Shown: positions 44,209-56,800 of the stretch, in pieces | Numbering within the stretch: position 1 is the first letter of the stretch | How the letters are laid out: every line of letters begins with the position of its first letter | Assembly (NCBI GenBank): GCA_030063045.1 | Contig: JAQSEB010000098.1 | Location: forward strand, 682,001-746,000 | Direction: 5' to 3' | Source: Pratylenchus scribneri | Taxonomy: Eukaryota > Nematoda > Chromadorea > Rhabditida > Pratylenchidae | DNA length: 64,000 nucleotides | Translations under genes and position numbers: made by a program | Notes under the pieces: generated by a model | What the model saw: the letters and a program-made list of their open reading frames with translations, nothing else | Told to the model about the DNA's origin: nothing | The model's database searches: none

Positions 44209-47200
44209 TTAATGATTATTGGTTTTCGATATTTTCACATTCTCCTTTTTGGCCACTTTTGTTGGACATTTTGCTTCTTCTTTCGTCAATGTTGCTTTTC
44301 GTTTTAGAGGTGCAGAAATGGCAAATTTATTAACGGTTCCTCGATTAATGTTGCATGGTGATGGTGGAAGCGATGATGCCCGGCTCCGTCGAATGTTGGC
44401 ATCATTTTTGATTGGTCGTGTGTTCTCTTTTTCCCAATCATCTAAAATTAATGAATGTTTGTGAAAATCAGAATGTTTGTGAAAATCAGAATGTTTGTGA
44501 AAATCAGAATGTTTGTTAAAATCAGAATGTTTGTGAAAATCAGAATGTTTGTGAAAATCAGAATGTTTGTGAAAATCAGAATGTTTGTGAAAATCAGAAT
44601 GTTTGTGAGAATCAGAATGTTTGTGAAAATCAGAATGTTTGTTAAAATCGGAATGTTTGTGAAAATCAGAATGTTTGTGAAAATCAGAATGTTTGTTAAA
44701 GTCAGAATGTTTGTTAAAGTCAGAATGTTTGTGAGAATCAGAATGTTTGTTAAAATCGGAATGTTTGTGAGAATCAGAATGTTTGTGAAAATCAGAATGT
44801 TTGTGAAAATCAGAATGTTTGTGAAAATCAGAATGTTTGTGAAAATCAGAATGTTTGTGAAAATCAGAATGTTTGTTAAAATCAGAATGTTTGTGAAAAT
44901 CAGAATGTTTGTGAAAATCAGAAAAATTTTTAAAAACATATTTCTTAAAAATTTTCATATTTTTGCCATTTTAACTTACACATCGACTTTTTGACAGCCG
45001 AATCCGCCGACAATATTCCCGTACAATTTTTCTCATTGCAATGACAAACTGGCACACCTCGTCCACATCCTTGCATATTATAATCGAATGATAATTCTTC
45101 GCCTTAATTGTTAAAATTAATTATGGCATTTTTTAATTATTTCCTACCTTTTTTTATTTCCCTTTTGGCTTTCAGCACAAGATGAATGTCGAAATCACTC
45201 TGGATTTGTTCAATAATGCAATTCGGGTTGCATGAATGGTTAACATAACTAAAAATATAAATGAATGATTATTAAATTATTTACAAAATTAATTCATTTT
45301 CTTTACCGCATATCATTTCCATAATATTGGGCATCAATTGTGCGTCGCTCATCCAATTCCATCAAATAATATTGCGCCTCATGTGAATTCAATGCCGCAA
45401 TTCGGTCCATTCTTCGCTTCTTTTCCTCTGCATCAATGATTTCGCCAACGTATTCGCCAACAAATCCACCCTAAAAAATATCATTAAAATTTAAATTTAA
45501 GGGAAAAATATTACAGGTGGGACATTTTCCAGTGAAATTGCTCCATATCTAAAAATAATTAATTAAATTTTAAGTTTTAATAATATTTTACCCTTTGCCA
45601 GGGAAATATTTAATCTCCACTTTAATGCAATTGTCCCCTTCGCTGATTCGTCGATTGTTGCATTTTTTATTTGGTGGATCATTGCATTCCTTCAAATAAT
45701 CAATTATTTCCATTCGAAATACCCCCATGGGCTTACTTTTGGGCATTCCATGTGCAATGCTCGATTTAAACATTGCGAAGCAGGGCCACAACGGTCTTTG
45801 GCCCCACTCATGCATTTGCACAAATCCGGTTTGTAGATTCGATCACGCGGTGTTTTCAGCCCAGTTTTAGAATATTTATTATGCTGAAAGCGAATAAATT
45901 GAAAAAATTCATTTTTATAAATTATTTTTACTGTTATTTTCCTGATCATTTTTTCACCATTGCTCATCATTTGATTTGGAATTTGGTCTTCTTTTATTGG
46001 TCTTTTCCGGGCACTATTCAGAAAAGTGTGCTCTTGGGCCATTTTCCATTCTAAAAAAATATTATTTATTATTTGGAGGTTAATTTACCATCAAAACATT
46101 CAAATTTGTGGGCATCTCGGACGAAACTAATTAATTTAAAATAAAATAATGACGTAGAAAATAACTCAAACTCACCTATAATCTTGATGGGCCATTGCCA
46201 CAATTCGATTGTGCGAAAGTAAACTGTGGAATATTTTGCCGCGATATGGCAACCTAAATGGTGGAAATTGATGAGGGAAATAAATTAAATTTACCATTCA
46301 ACGCAAACATAGCCCACCGAACCAAGGAATGGATCATTTTTGTCGGGATAATCGCCGTTTTTGACCACTTTGCAAGGATACCATTTCCTAAAATCATAAA
46401 TTAAATATAAAATTAAACAAAAAAATGCCCACAAATTTGCGAGGCGTCCCATTGCATATTCTCCGTGGCGAACAAAATCGAATGTTTCACACCAATGACA
46501 AACGGCCTTTTCCCTTTCCTCATTGGTGTTTTTGACCGGGGAAAATTTTGTGGTGGCATAACATTTGAAATGAAATGCACGGAAACATTTCGTGCAATTG
46601 ATCAGTTTTTCTAAAAATAATTTATCCAAACAAATTTTGTAAAATTCATAAAAAACCAACCATCCGGTTCCGGGTCTTGTTGGCAATCGGCACAATGCCG
46701 AAAATGCAAATGTGGCATATCCTTGAAGTGAACATGTCTTGGACATGTGATAGTTTCCTTTTTGGGAGCAATCTCACAACCACCTAATTTATTAAGGAAT
46801 AATTTTGCTTTAAAAATTAAATATTAGACCAACCGGGAATGCAATCGACATGCCAAGCCAATTCACATTGATCGCATGGAATAAGTTTACCTGAATAAAT
46901 TACAAATTTAATAATTCAAAAATGAAACAACCATTATAGCAGCGAGTCCGATTATGATCCGCAAAACATGCAGTACAATGATGAAGAGAACAGTAAACTT
47001 TCTCATTTCGTTTCATAAATTCAAAAGTGTATCCGCCTGCCACGCTCTTTTCGGCACATCCTCTGTGATAATGTGAATGACAATTTGAAGCGGCACATTT
47101 TTCCAGCATTCCATCCATTAGTCCACATAAATAGCATAATTTGTCGCGGTTTCCTTCAAAATATTAATTTTATTCATTAAAAATTAAAATTGTTATGTTA

Positions 47201-47516
47201 CTTTTTGGGAATTGGTCGCGTTTAATTGGTTTCTGCTTCGAATCAAATGCAATAAATATTGGGATTTCATAAAGCCATTCACTTTCAACCTTCCCATCCA
47301 AGGTGGTTTTATCCAGAATTTTAGGTAGATTTTCAATATTTTGCCTAAAATTAAGCAATTAATTATAATATAGGATATCAAAACAAACTTCAATAGTTTC
47401 ACTTTATTTTCTTTCACTTCCTTCTTCTCTTTTTCCACTTTTGCCGGCAATTTTTCTGGACAAATATTTTCAACGTTAGCCAATTTATTTGTGTTGCCTC
47501 GAGTTCGTAAAAACAT
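44209..47516 (-). CDS. mes-4: MES-4/NSD-like histone H3K36 methyltransferase (PHD fingers, AWS-SET-postSET)
   Basis: Nuclear lysine methyltransferase; MES-4/NSD enzymes methylate H3K36 and in C. elegans transmit germline gene memory. Start ATG at 47516 (MFLRTRGNTNK). PHD-type Cys/His clusters follow: CYLCGLMDGMLEKCAASNC...YCSLHHCTACF (about 46900-47130), CDQCELAWHVDCIPG (about 46840-46890) and CTKCFRAFHFKCYATTKF (about 46540-46620). A possible PWWP-like stretch (KWYPCKVV...VGYVCVEWLPYRG) lies at 46200-46390. Then come an AWS segment with KCMSGAKDRCGPASQCLNR, a SET domain with FVGEYVGEIIDAEEKKRRMD, YVNHSCNPNC (about 45215-45250) and ELSFDYN, and a post-SET CHCNEKNCTG. The basic C-terminal tail begins DWEKENTRP after an intron (about 44441-44964) holding a family-B minisatellite. 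It is divergently paired with TMF. The exact exon list was not fully resolved. Confidence 0.88.
44452..44924. repeat. Minisatellite family B, block 1 (last intron of the SET-domain gene)
   Basis: About 26 tandem copies of an 18-bp unit AATCAGAATGTTTGTGAA with TTAA, GAGA and GTCA variants. The 18-bp period is a multiple of three, so open frames run through it on both strands. Confidence 0.95.
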
Positions 47517-47848
47517 GATTAAATTTATCTAAAAATAGCATAAATCATGAAATTAATAAGCTAAATTAATCTAAAAATCGTATAAATCATAAATCTTTAG
47601 CATTAAAACCGGTTTAATCGCCTTTTTTGCCAAGCTTCAGAGAACTGGCCAATTTTTTAAACTAGATTTTTCCGCCATAAAAAAAATATCGAAAACAAAA
47701 ATGAAATTAAATCCCTGCCCTGCCCTGATTTTTTGCCTCTTCTTTTTTAATTTTTTCCCACGAGGAAAACGAAACTGACACGCACCCGAAGTCAAATATT
47801 TTCATTTTACATAACCGAAATTTTTTAATATGCTAATTTTTTAGATTG
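47517..47848. promoter_or_regulatory. Shared promoter interval between the SET-domain and TMF genes
   Basis: Only 332 bases separate the two divergent start codons. It contains a TTTTTTAG directly before the TMF ATG, which may be a trans-splice acceptor. No clear TATA box. Confidence 0.55.
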
Positions 47849-50800
47849 ATGTCTTTCGGTGGAATCACAAATTTTGCTAAAAATGCTCTTTTAACTGCAC
47901 AAAAGCATATTGACTCGGCCCTTCATATAGAAGAAGAGATTGAGGATGAAGAAGAAGCCGAGGGAGATGAAGCTGAAAATGAGCTGGAAATTGAGAATCA
48001 ACCTATTCAAAGAACATCCAATTTGGTTTCTTTTAAATTATTTAAAGTAATTAAACAAATATGTAAAATCTGCAGAATACTCATCAAAGTAGAGAGCGAA
48101 AAACAAGCAATCATGAAAATGAAGAAATTGATGAAAGAAGAGAATCGAAAGATGATGACTTGGAAGATGTTGATTTATATGGTCCATCGCCTCCACAGTC
48201 ACAATGGGGAGAGGAAAGCAGCAATAAAAATGTTTGAATAGAATAATAAAACAAATCCAACTTATTCATTTAGCAAGAAGTGGTCGACACTGAGCCAAAT
48301 CCAATCCGTGATGCTCACGAACCGACGAATATTTATCATTTTTCACCTTCCTCCGTAATTTTTAATGTTAAATCTTTACATTTATTTAAATAAATTTTAA
48401 GCATTCTCCCGATGATGATGAGAGAAGCAGTCAAAATGGGCAAAGTTCAACGACGACCACGCATATTCCATCCGATTTGGATGTTTCAATTGTGAATATG
48501 GAAAAGGCCAAAGAATTAAATGACGATGGCGATGAAAAGCAGTCCATTATTGAGAGAGTCGAACTTCATCAACCACATTTGGAGATGAGCAGAAATATTT
48601 CCGAAAAAACTTTGGATAGATTTGAAGAAGTGAGGACAATTGCCTCATCGGATATTGAAGTGATCAAGCAAATGGATGATTGGTTTGATTAAAATTCATT
48701 TTATTTGAATAATATTTTCCAGGTCAATAACCAGCAGTCAAAATCATAATGATATTCACCATAATCAACCAAAAATTCCGGGAGCCAATTTGAAGGAAAT
48801 GCTCAGACCTGAAACATTGCTGACAAATTCGACAAGTGAATTGGTGTCCATGAAACCGTCAGATCCAACAACAAATCAAATATCATCAAATGAACTTTTG
48901 GAACAAATTAATCTTTTGACCGCGAAAATGAAGCATCGAGATCAAAAAATTGAGGAATTGGGAAGGTTGAATGAGAATTTGAAACAAACAAATGCAAATT
49001 TGCTGGCAAAAAATAAACAAAAGTAATTTAAAAAATAATATAAAATATTAAAAACATTGATTTTTAGAACAGCAGCAGAGACAAAATTGCAATCACAATT
49101 GACTGAAAAGGAAAAGCAATTGGAAGATTTGTTGGGAGAAGGTTGGTGAATAAATGTTTAAAATAAATTATTAAAAATAATTTTGAAGGTAAAAGACTTT
49201 CGGAATATAGTGGAAGGCAGGCGAAGGAAATACGAAAATTGAAACAACAATTAACCCAATTGGAGGTGGTCACCGCCGCGCGGGATAGTGCCATTGAGGA
49301 ATTGCAGGAAGCACATCAACAAATTCACGAACAAAATGAACAAATTGAAGGGTTGAAAGAGGACTTGGAGAAATTGGAAAAGAAAGCAGAACAACGGAAA
49401 ATGGAGCTGGAGAAAATTCAAAATGGTTCAGAAGGATTGGAAAAACAACTTTTCGAACAAATTACCCAATTGGAGAAGGCAAATTCAGAATTGAAAAGAA
49501 TGGAAAAGGAAATGAAAACATTGGCCAAGGAAAAAGAGGTAAAAATGATTGGGGATTTAAATGGAATAATAAATTATCAATATTTAGGAATTGACAAAGG
49601 AAAATCGACAATTATCTGGCAAATTGATGAACAAAATGGCAAATGATAAAATGGTCGATGAGAGGGAAAAGGGCCTAATGGAAGATTTGAATGGGGAAAA
49701 AGCAAAATGTGCGGCATTGACAGCTAGAATTAGGGAATTTGAACAGGTTTTAAAAATTGGACTTAAAATAATGCATTAAAATATTTAATTTAGCGAATTG
49801 AAACAATGCAGGATGCCCAAAGGGATATTGCCTTGGAAATATCAAATGGTAAATTAAATAGAATTTAATTGTTCAATTTTTCATTTTATTAGCCAATTCT
49901 CCATTGTTGAATACAATTGCAAATATGGAGGAGAAAATATTCAATTTGGAACGCCAAAATGAGGGAATGATCCGACAATTGCGCCAAATGAATGATCAAT
50001 TGAGGGAAGAGAGGGAAAAATACGAATTGGAATTGGATTTGGCAAAAAAGAATTTGGAAGAAGAAAGGCAAAATGGAGCTCAAAAATTGGAGGAATTGAA
50101 GAATTGTAAGAGGGAACGAACCGAATTGGAAAGGTAAATAATTGCATCATTTGAATTAAAAATAATAAAATATACTTATTGTTAGTCGACTAAAGGAAAC
50201 TCGAGAGAATGCAGCGGTGGCACAGAAAATACAATTGGCAAAAATAGAAAGGCATGAACACCATTTGGAAAGTTTGGAAAATGAATTGAAGGCAAAAAGA
50301 ATGGAAATGGTCGAATTGGAGAAGAAAAACCGCGAACTAAAACAAAAGGCATCGATGGCCAGGAAAGAACAACGCAATGGGCCACTTTTCCCACCAAACA
50401 ATCAGCCAATTTCGCAACCAATTCGAGCGGATCCTCCGGAAGGTGTTACGGCCGAATTTCAACAAGGAAGGGAAATATTGAAGGCGCAACAAAGGCCTCC
50501 AACAATTTTTGCTCAACAAAAAGTAAAATAAATTAATTATATATTCAAAATATTTGATATTAAGGTTTCCACATCATCGCCAACACCCAATCAACAATTG
50601 CGTGTCGACCTTGTTGGGAATGGAAGTGATTATTCGGTTGGTTTTTTCCATTCACAAATACTTCGTGGTTCATTAGGTTAGTTGATGGTATCGTTATTTA
50701 TTTGGGCAAAGTTCGAATCCCATAGCGCAATGAAGATTGTTTTTAAAATACACCATCTTTCGGCTGAAGTCCGTGATGGAGAACAAAAGACTGACTGAGC

Positions 50801-53800
50801 GCGAAATTTATTTTTAAATTATAAATATAATACTTTTTATTTAAATAAGACATTTTTATCAAATGTTTGTTAAAATAAAAATGTTTGTGAAAATCAGAAT
50901 GTTTGTAAAAATCAGAATGTTTGTAAAAATCAGAATGTTTGTGAAAATCAGAATGTTTGTGAAAATCAGAATGTTTGTGAAAATCAGAATGTTTGTGAAA
51001 ATCAGAATGTTTGTGAAAATCAGAATGTTTGTGAAAATCAGAATGTTTGTGAAAATCAGAATGTTTTTATGAAAATCAGAATGTTTGTAAAAATCAGAAT
51101 GTTTGTGAAAATCAGAATGTTTGTGAAAATCAGAATGTTTGTGAAAATCAGAATGTTTTTATGAAAATCAGAATATTTGTGAAAATCAGAATGTTTGTGA
51201 AAATCAGAATGTTTGAGGAAAACACTCAAACCCCTAGACTCGATGTTTGACTCTATTGCTTCCCTCTTTGGTTTAAAATCAAATTCAAGGCCAATGAATT
51301 ACAAACAAATTCTTTATTATCTGTAAAGCCTCAAACTTGGGTAATTAAACCATTCGAAATGAATGAAATGAATAAAAATGACAACTAAAATGAAATGGCA
51401 ATTTAATGCTAAAAGGCAAAACGAGCCGAATATGGCTCGAAGAAAATGGAATGAAATGAAAAACTAAAATGTCGAGACAAAGATTGGCTTAATAAAATGA
51501 ATGGATGGACAAATCCGATGAGAAATTGCTAAAAGGAAAATGTAATAAAGGGATTTGTTATGGAAAACGATTTTAAACTGCTAATAAAATGGGGGAAATG
51601 AAAGGGGGAAAAATTGTGTGAGAAAATCTGATTATAATCTTTCCAATTTGTGGACTCTGTTCACAACACTCCCCAAAAACGATTTGTTAGCCCTCTTCAT
51701 CAATCCATTGAATCATCCATGAAGATTGGTGCCTGGGGCCCCTGGTTGTTCCAGTGTCTTCGTTCGTCCATTCTGCCACCCAGTTGACGACATGATGGTC
51801 GCTGCAATGCATGAAGCCTCCCATCCGCCGGTTGCCTATATTCAATTACCTCTTCAATTCTACCATAGCATCCAAGGATGCCTTCTTGATCCAAATTAAT
51901 ATTTGGATTTCTTAATGTCGCCTCATTAGGCGGACTTTCTCTTTGCTCATATTTTGAAAGCCCTTTTTCATTCTTATCTACTTGTTCAGTTGTTAATATT
52001 GCCACCATCGATTTGATAGTTTCGGCTCTTTTCTTCTTTTCAATTCTATTATTGCTTTTCAATTCAAGCAATTTTGCTTTTTCTCGATTCAACTTTGTTG
52101 AATTTGTTTTCAAACTATGGGCTATAGTATATTTAAGCCTTTTCCATAATGACAATTTTCTAATATCAATATCAATATGAAATGATTTGGCTTCAATTGT
52201 AGCCATTGACATTTCATGCCAAATTTCCAATTCTTCTTCTTTTGATTTGTTCAATTTAATGTTTAAATTTTTTACGGTCCCTTCTTTCTGTGGGAATTCC
52301 TTTTGGGTTTCCACAACAATTTTTTCTTCAATTGTTGCGGACATTATTTGTGAAATAATGGGATTTGTTTTTTGAGTGCGGGAAAAATTACCCGCTCCGC
52401 TCAATATTTTTCCAACTATTGATTTGGAGATCCAAAAGCCACTTGGCAATTGTTTTTCTCGAATAATATTGAATTCGTTGTAATAGTCAATTCCGATAAA
52501 TAAATCCGGAACTCGGCATTCTGGTGGATTGAGTTTGTTGCGTTTTAATTCTCTTGCACTTCTCTCTTCCAATTCTACTGTATTTATTGGACGCAAAATT
52601 TTGCTTGTCCTTTCTGGGTACAGTATTTTGTCCCCTTTTCTATTTGTTTTGATGCCAATTTTTGTTAGTGACATTACAAATGTTCCTAAATTTTTACCAG
52701 CGAAGCCAGATAAGGCAACTTGAGCTGGGATTCTTGATTCTAATTCTAGTTTCTGTGCTAATTTTTCTCCAATATAAGTCCTTTCACTCATATTGTCAAA
52801 AGTTGCAAGTGCGAAAGCACTTATATGAGGATGTTCAGGATTAAAAACCTGAATAATTTTATTATAGAAGAGCTTTTTCTGTTTTCTAATGACTCTTCCT
52901 TTCTCAATTTCTGATGAGTTTTTCGATTCGCTTTCATTTGGCCTTCTAATGGCACGAATCAAAGATGTATGAGTATGGGCTGTGGTTTGCACTTCAGCCT
53001 TTTCTTTTCCCTCTTCTTCTTCTTCTGATTGAGGGTCTTCTTCTTCCTCTTCCTCATTTTCGGAATTGTCGGAAGTTTCTTCTTCGGACATTTTCTTTTC
53101 TCCGAATTGGAAAAAACATAATGCCCGATTATGGCCTGATTTTTTACAAAATCGGCAATTTTTTGGAGGATTAGGACAATCACTCTTTGAGTGTCCCTCC
53201 CCAAAACAACCTAAACAAAGGTTTTGTTTTTTAATGCATTCCATTCTCGCCTGTGCGGTAGGGAATTTTTTACATTCTGAATTCCAATGAAGATTTTTCA
53301 AATCTTTACAGAATATGCATTGCCTTGGTGGCTTTTTCTTGATCAGGGCTGCCACATTCTGTGTGGAAGCCTGAATTGTGGGCTTTTTTCCATTATGCCC
53401 TTCTTTTCCCTTCCCTTCTTCCTTTCTTTCTTTAGGATGGGATTGGGAATAAATTTCATGAACAATTTCTTCTTTTCGGACAATTGTCCTAAAATGGGTA
53501 ATGAATTGGTCCATATTCCAATTCAGTGTACCAATCTCTTCTTTCTTTATGAGAATTTGTCGTAAAATTGGCTTGGTTAATTTCTGTTCAACCATAAGCC
53601 AATTTGAAGGTACATTCACCTCTTGGCCATTTGCTTTCAGCAATTGGACTATTCTTTCCAATTCAACTAAAAGTTTTTGATCCTCTTCGAATGATTTGCT
53701 TGATTTTAGATTGATTAAATCCAAATTTAATTGTCTGATGACTGATTGGTCATCATTAAATTGATTTTTGAGTATCTCAATTGCTGCATCATAATTGTCG

Positions 53801-56800
53801 TCATCAATTGTTCTAATGCCTGCCAAAAGCAGTTTTGCTTGGTCTTTAACAAGACCTTTAAGCTCGATTAACTTCTCGATTTTGGTAATCGATGCGTTAT
53901 CATGAATGGCAACTTTATACAACGGCCACCATTCGGCCCATTCTGTTTTACTCCCAGAAAATGATTGGAGTTTAATCGGCTTGAGGGATAATCCCTGTCT
54001 AGCCGGAGCTGCCATATTCTCTGTGGCTGCTCTTAGAGCATTGGTTTGCTCGATGGCAGCATTTCTTGCCGCTTCTAATTGCTGCATCAATAAATTTTGT
54101 TGTTCTTGACGATTTTGTTCCTCATTTGGAACTATTGCGTCCAATCTTGCCCTTATTTGGACAAATCTTTGCCTCAAAGTTCTCATCCTTGTAGTGGCCA
54201 ATCGAATGGTAGCTGCAGCATTTTGAGTATGTTCAAATTGGTCTTGGTCTTGGATCATAGCCGGCCGCTCTTGGGCCGAAGCTCTTTCCACAAGTTTGGA
54301 CCATTGATCCCTGACATGGGCAATTTCTTCAATTGCCGTTTGAATTTCTCTAATTTCGAATTCCACTTCACCCTGAGCTTCATTAAGCTCATTAATGGTC
54401 ATTGGATTTTCATCTAAAGCTTCCCTTACAGGGTTAGCCATTATATCGTTTAAGGACGCTATTGCATCCTGTATACGATTCTTGAAAAACTGGCTCATTT
54501 TCTAATATTTTATATGGCTATTTTTTTTTAAAAATTTCTTTTTGGAATAAATGGCAATTAATTAGCAGTTGCTTTTTGGAATATTATGGCAATTTTTTAG
54601 AAATTGCTTTTTTGGAATTTTTATTTCCCAATTTTTCTTTTAACCACACCTTCTTTTTGATGAGGACAAAAGAAATGGCCAATTTTACTCCAACCGAAGG
54701 TCACTCGGCAAAAAGGCACAATGGACAAAATGAAAATGGCCAATTGCTCCAACCAATGAGAGGTACTCGGCAAAAGGCACAATGTCGAAATGCGAATGAT
54801 GATGGCCAATTTTTGCTCCAACCAATGAGAGGCACTCGGCAAAAAAGGCTTGTCCTGCCAGGGTCGCCACGTGAGGGAAACACGAACAAATTCTTAAACT
54901 CGATGTTTGACTCTATTGCTTCCCTCTTTGGTTTAAAATCAAATTCAAGGCCAATGAATTACAAACAAATTCTTTATTATCTGTAAAGCCTCAAACTTGG
55001 GTAATTAAACCATTCGAAATGAATGAAATGAATAAAAATGACAACTAAAATGAAATGGCAATTTAATGCTAAAAGGCAAAACGAGCCGAATATGGCTCGA
55101 AGAAAATGGAATGAAATGAAAAACTAAAATGTCGAGACAAAGATTGGCTTAATAAAATGAATGGATGGACAAATCCGATGAGAAATTGCTAAAAGGAAAA
55201 TGTAATAAAGGGATTTGTTATGGAAAACGATTTTAAACTGCTAATAAAATGGGGGAAATGAAAGGGGGAAAAATTGTGTGAGAAAATCTGATTATAATCT
55301 TTCCAATTTGTGGACTCTGTTCACAACATGTTTATGAAAATCAGAATGTTTGTGAAAATCAGAATGTTCGCCAAAATCAGAATGTTTGTGAAAATCAGAA
55401 TGTTTGTGAAAATCAGAATGTTCGCCAAAATCAGAATGTTTATGAAAATCAGAATGTTTGTGAAAATCAGAATGTTCGCCAAAATCAGAATGTTCGCCAA
55501 AATCAGAATGTTCGCCAAAATCAGAATGTTTATGAAAATCAGAATGTTTGTGAAAATCAGAATGTTCGCCAAAATCAGAATGGTTGTGAAAATCAGAATG
55601 TTTTTATGAAAATCAGAATGTTTGTGAAAATCAGAATGTTTGTGAAAATCAGAATGTTTGTAAAAATCAGAATGTTTGTGAAAATCAGAATGTTTGTAAA
55701 AATCAGAATGTTTGTGAAAATCAGAATGTTTGTGAAAATCAGAATGTTTGTAAAAATCAGAATGTTTGTAAAAATCAGAATGTTTGTGAAAATCAGAATG
55801 TTTGTAAAAATCAGAATGTTTGTGAAAATCAGAATGTTTGTGAAAATCAGAATGTTTGTGAAAATCAGAATGTTTGTGAAAATCAGAATGTTTGTGAAAA
55901 TCAGAATGTTTTTATGAAAATCAGAATATTTGTGAAAATCAGAATGTTCGCCAAAATCAGAATGTTTATGAAAATCAGAATGTTTGTGAAAATCAGAATG
56001 TTTGTGAAAATCAGAATGTTTGTAAAAATCAGAATGTTTGTGAAAATCAGAATGTTTGTAAAAATCAGAATGTTTGTGAAAATCAGAATGTTTGTGAAAA
56101 TCAGAATGTTTGTAAAAATCAGAATGTTTGTAAAAATCAGAATGTTTGTGAAAATCAGAATGTTTGTAAAAATCAGAATGTTTGTGAAAATCAGAATGTT
56201 TGTGAAAATCAGAATGTTTGTGAAAATCAGAATGTTTTTATGAAAATCAGAATATTTGTGAAAATCAGAATGTTTATGAAAATCAGAATGTTTGTGAAAA
56301 TCAGAATGTTTGTGAAAATCAGAATGTTTGTGAAAATCAGAATGTTTGTGAAAATCAGAATGTTCGCCAAAATCAGAATGTTTGTGAAAATCAGAATGTT
56401 CGCCAAAATCAGAATGTTTATGAAAATCAGAATGTTTGTGAAAATCAGAATGTTCGCCAAAATCAGAATGTTCGCCAAAATCAGAATGTTCGCCAAAATC
56501 AGAATGTTCGCCAAAATCAGAATGTTCGCCAAAATCAGAATGTTCGCCAAAATCAGAATGTTTATGAAAATCAGAATGGTTGTGAAAATCAGAATGTTTT
56601 TATGAAAATCAGAATGTTTGTGAAAATCAGAATGTTTTTATGAAAATCAGAATGTTTGTGAAAATCAGAATGTTTGTGAAAATCAGAATGTTTGTGAAAA
56701 TCAGAATGTTTGTGAAAATCAGAATGTTTGTGAAAATCAGAATGTTTGTGAAAATCAGAATGTTTGTGAAAATTATAAAAATAAAACACTTCATGATATT

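Larger units (their letters stand above)
51214..55328 (-). mobile_element. BEL/Pao-type LTR retroelement, gag-protease only, inserted in the TMF intron
   Basis: Direct terminal repeats at 51214-51668 and 54872-55328, read on the minus strand as TGTTGTGAACAGAG ... TTTCCTCA or TTTCCCTCA (TG...CA ends). The flanks share ATGTT/TGTT from the surrounding array, compatible with a short target duplication. On the element strand a primer-binding-like TGGCGACCCTGGCAGGAC follows the 5' LTR (Arg-tRNA type is my inference) and a purine tract GGGGAG precedes the 3' LTR. The single large ORF has gag and protease-like parts. No reverse transcriptase, RNase H or integrase motif is present in 4.1 kb, so it is non-autonomous or internally deleted. 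Confidence 0.9.

Noticed and set aside
55310..56605. Several frames of FVKIRM and NILIFT repeats on both strands
   Set aside because: Translation of an 18-bp minisatellite. Occasional 19-base units break every frame, and the region is inside the TMF intron.
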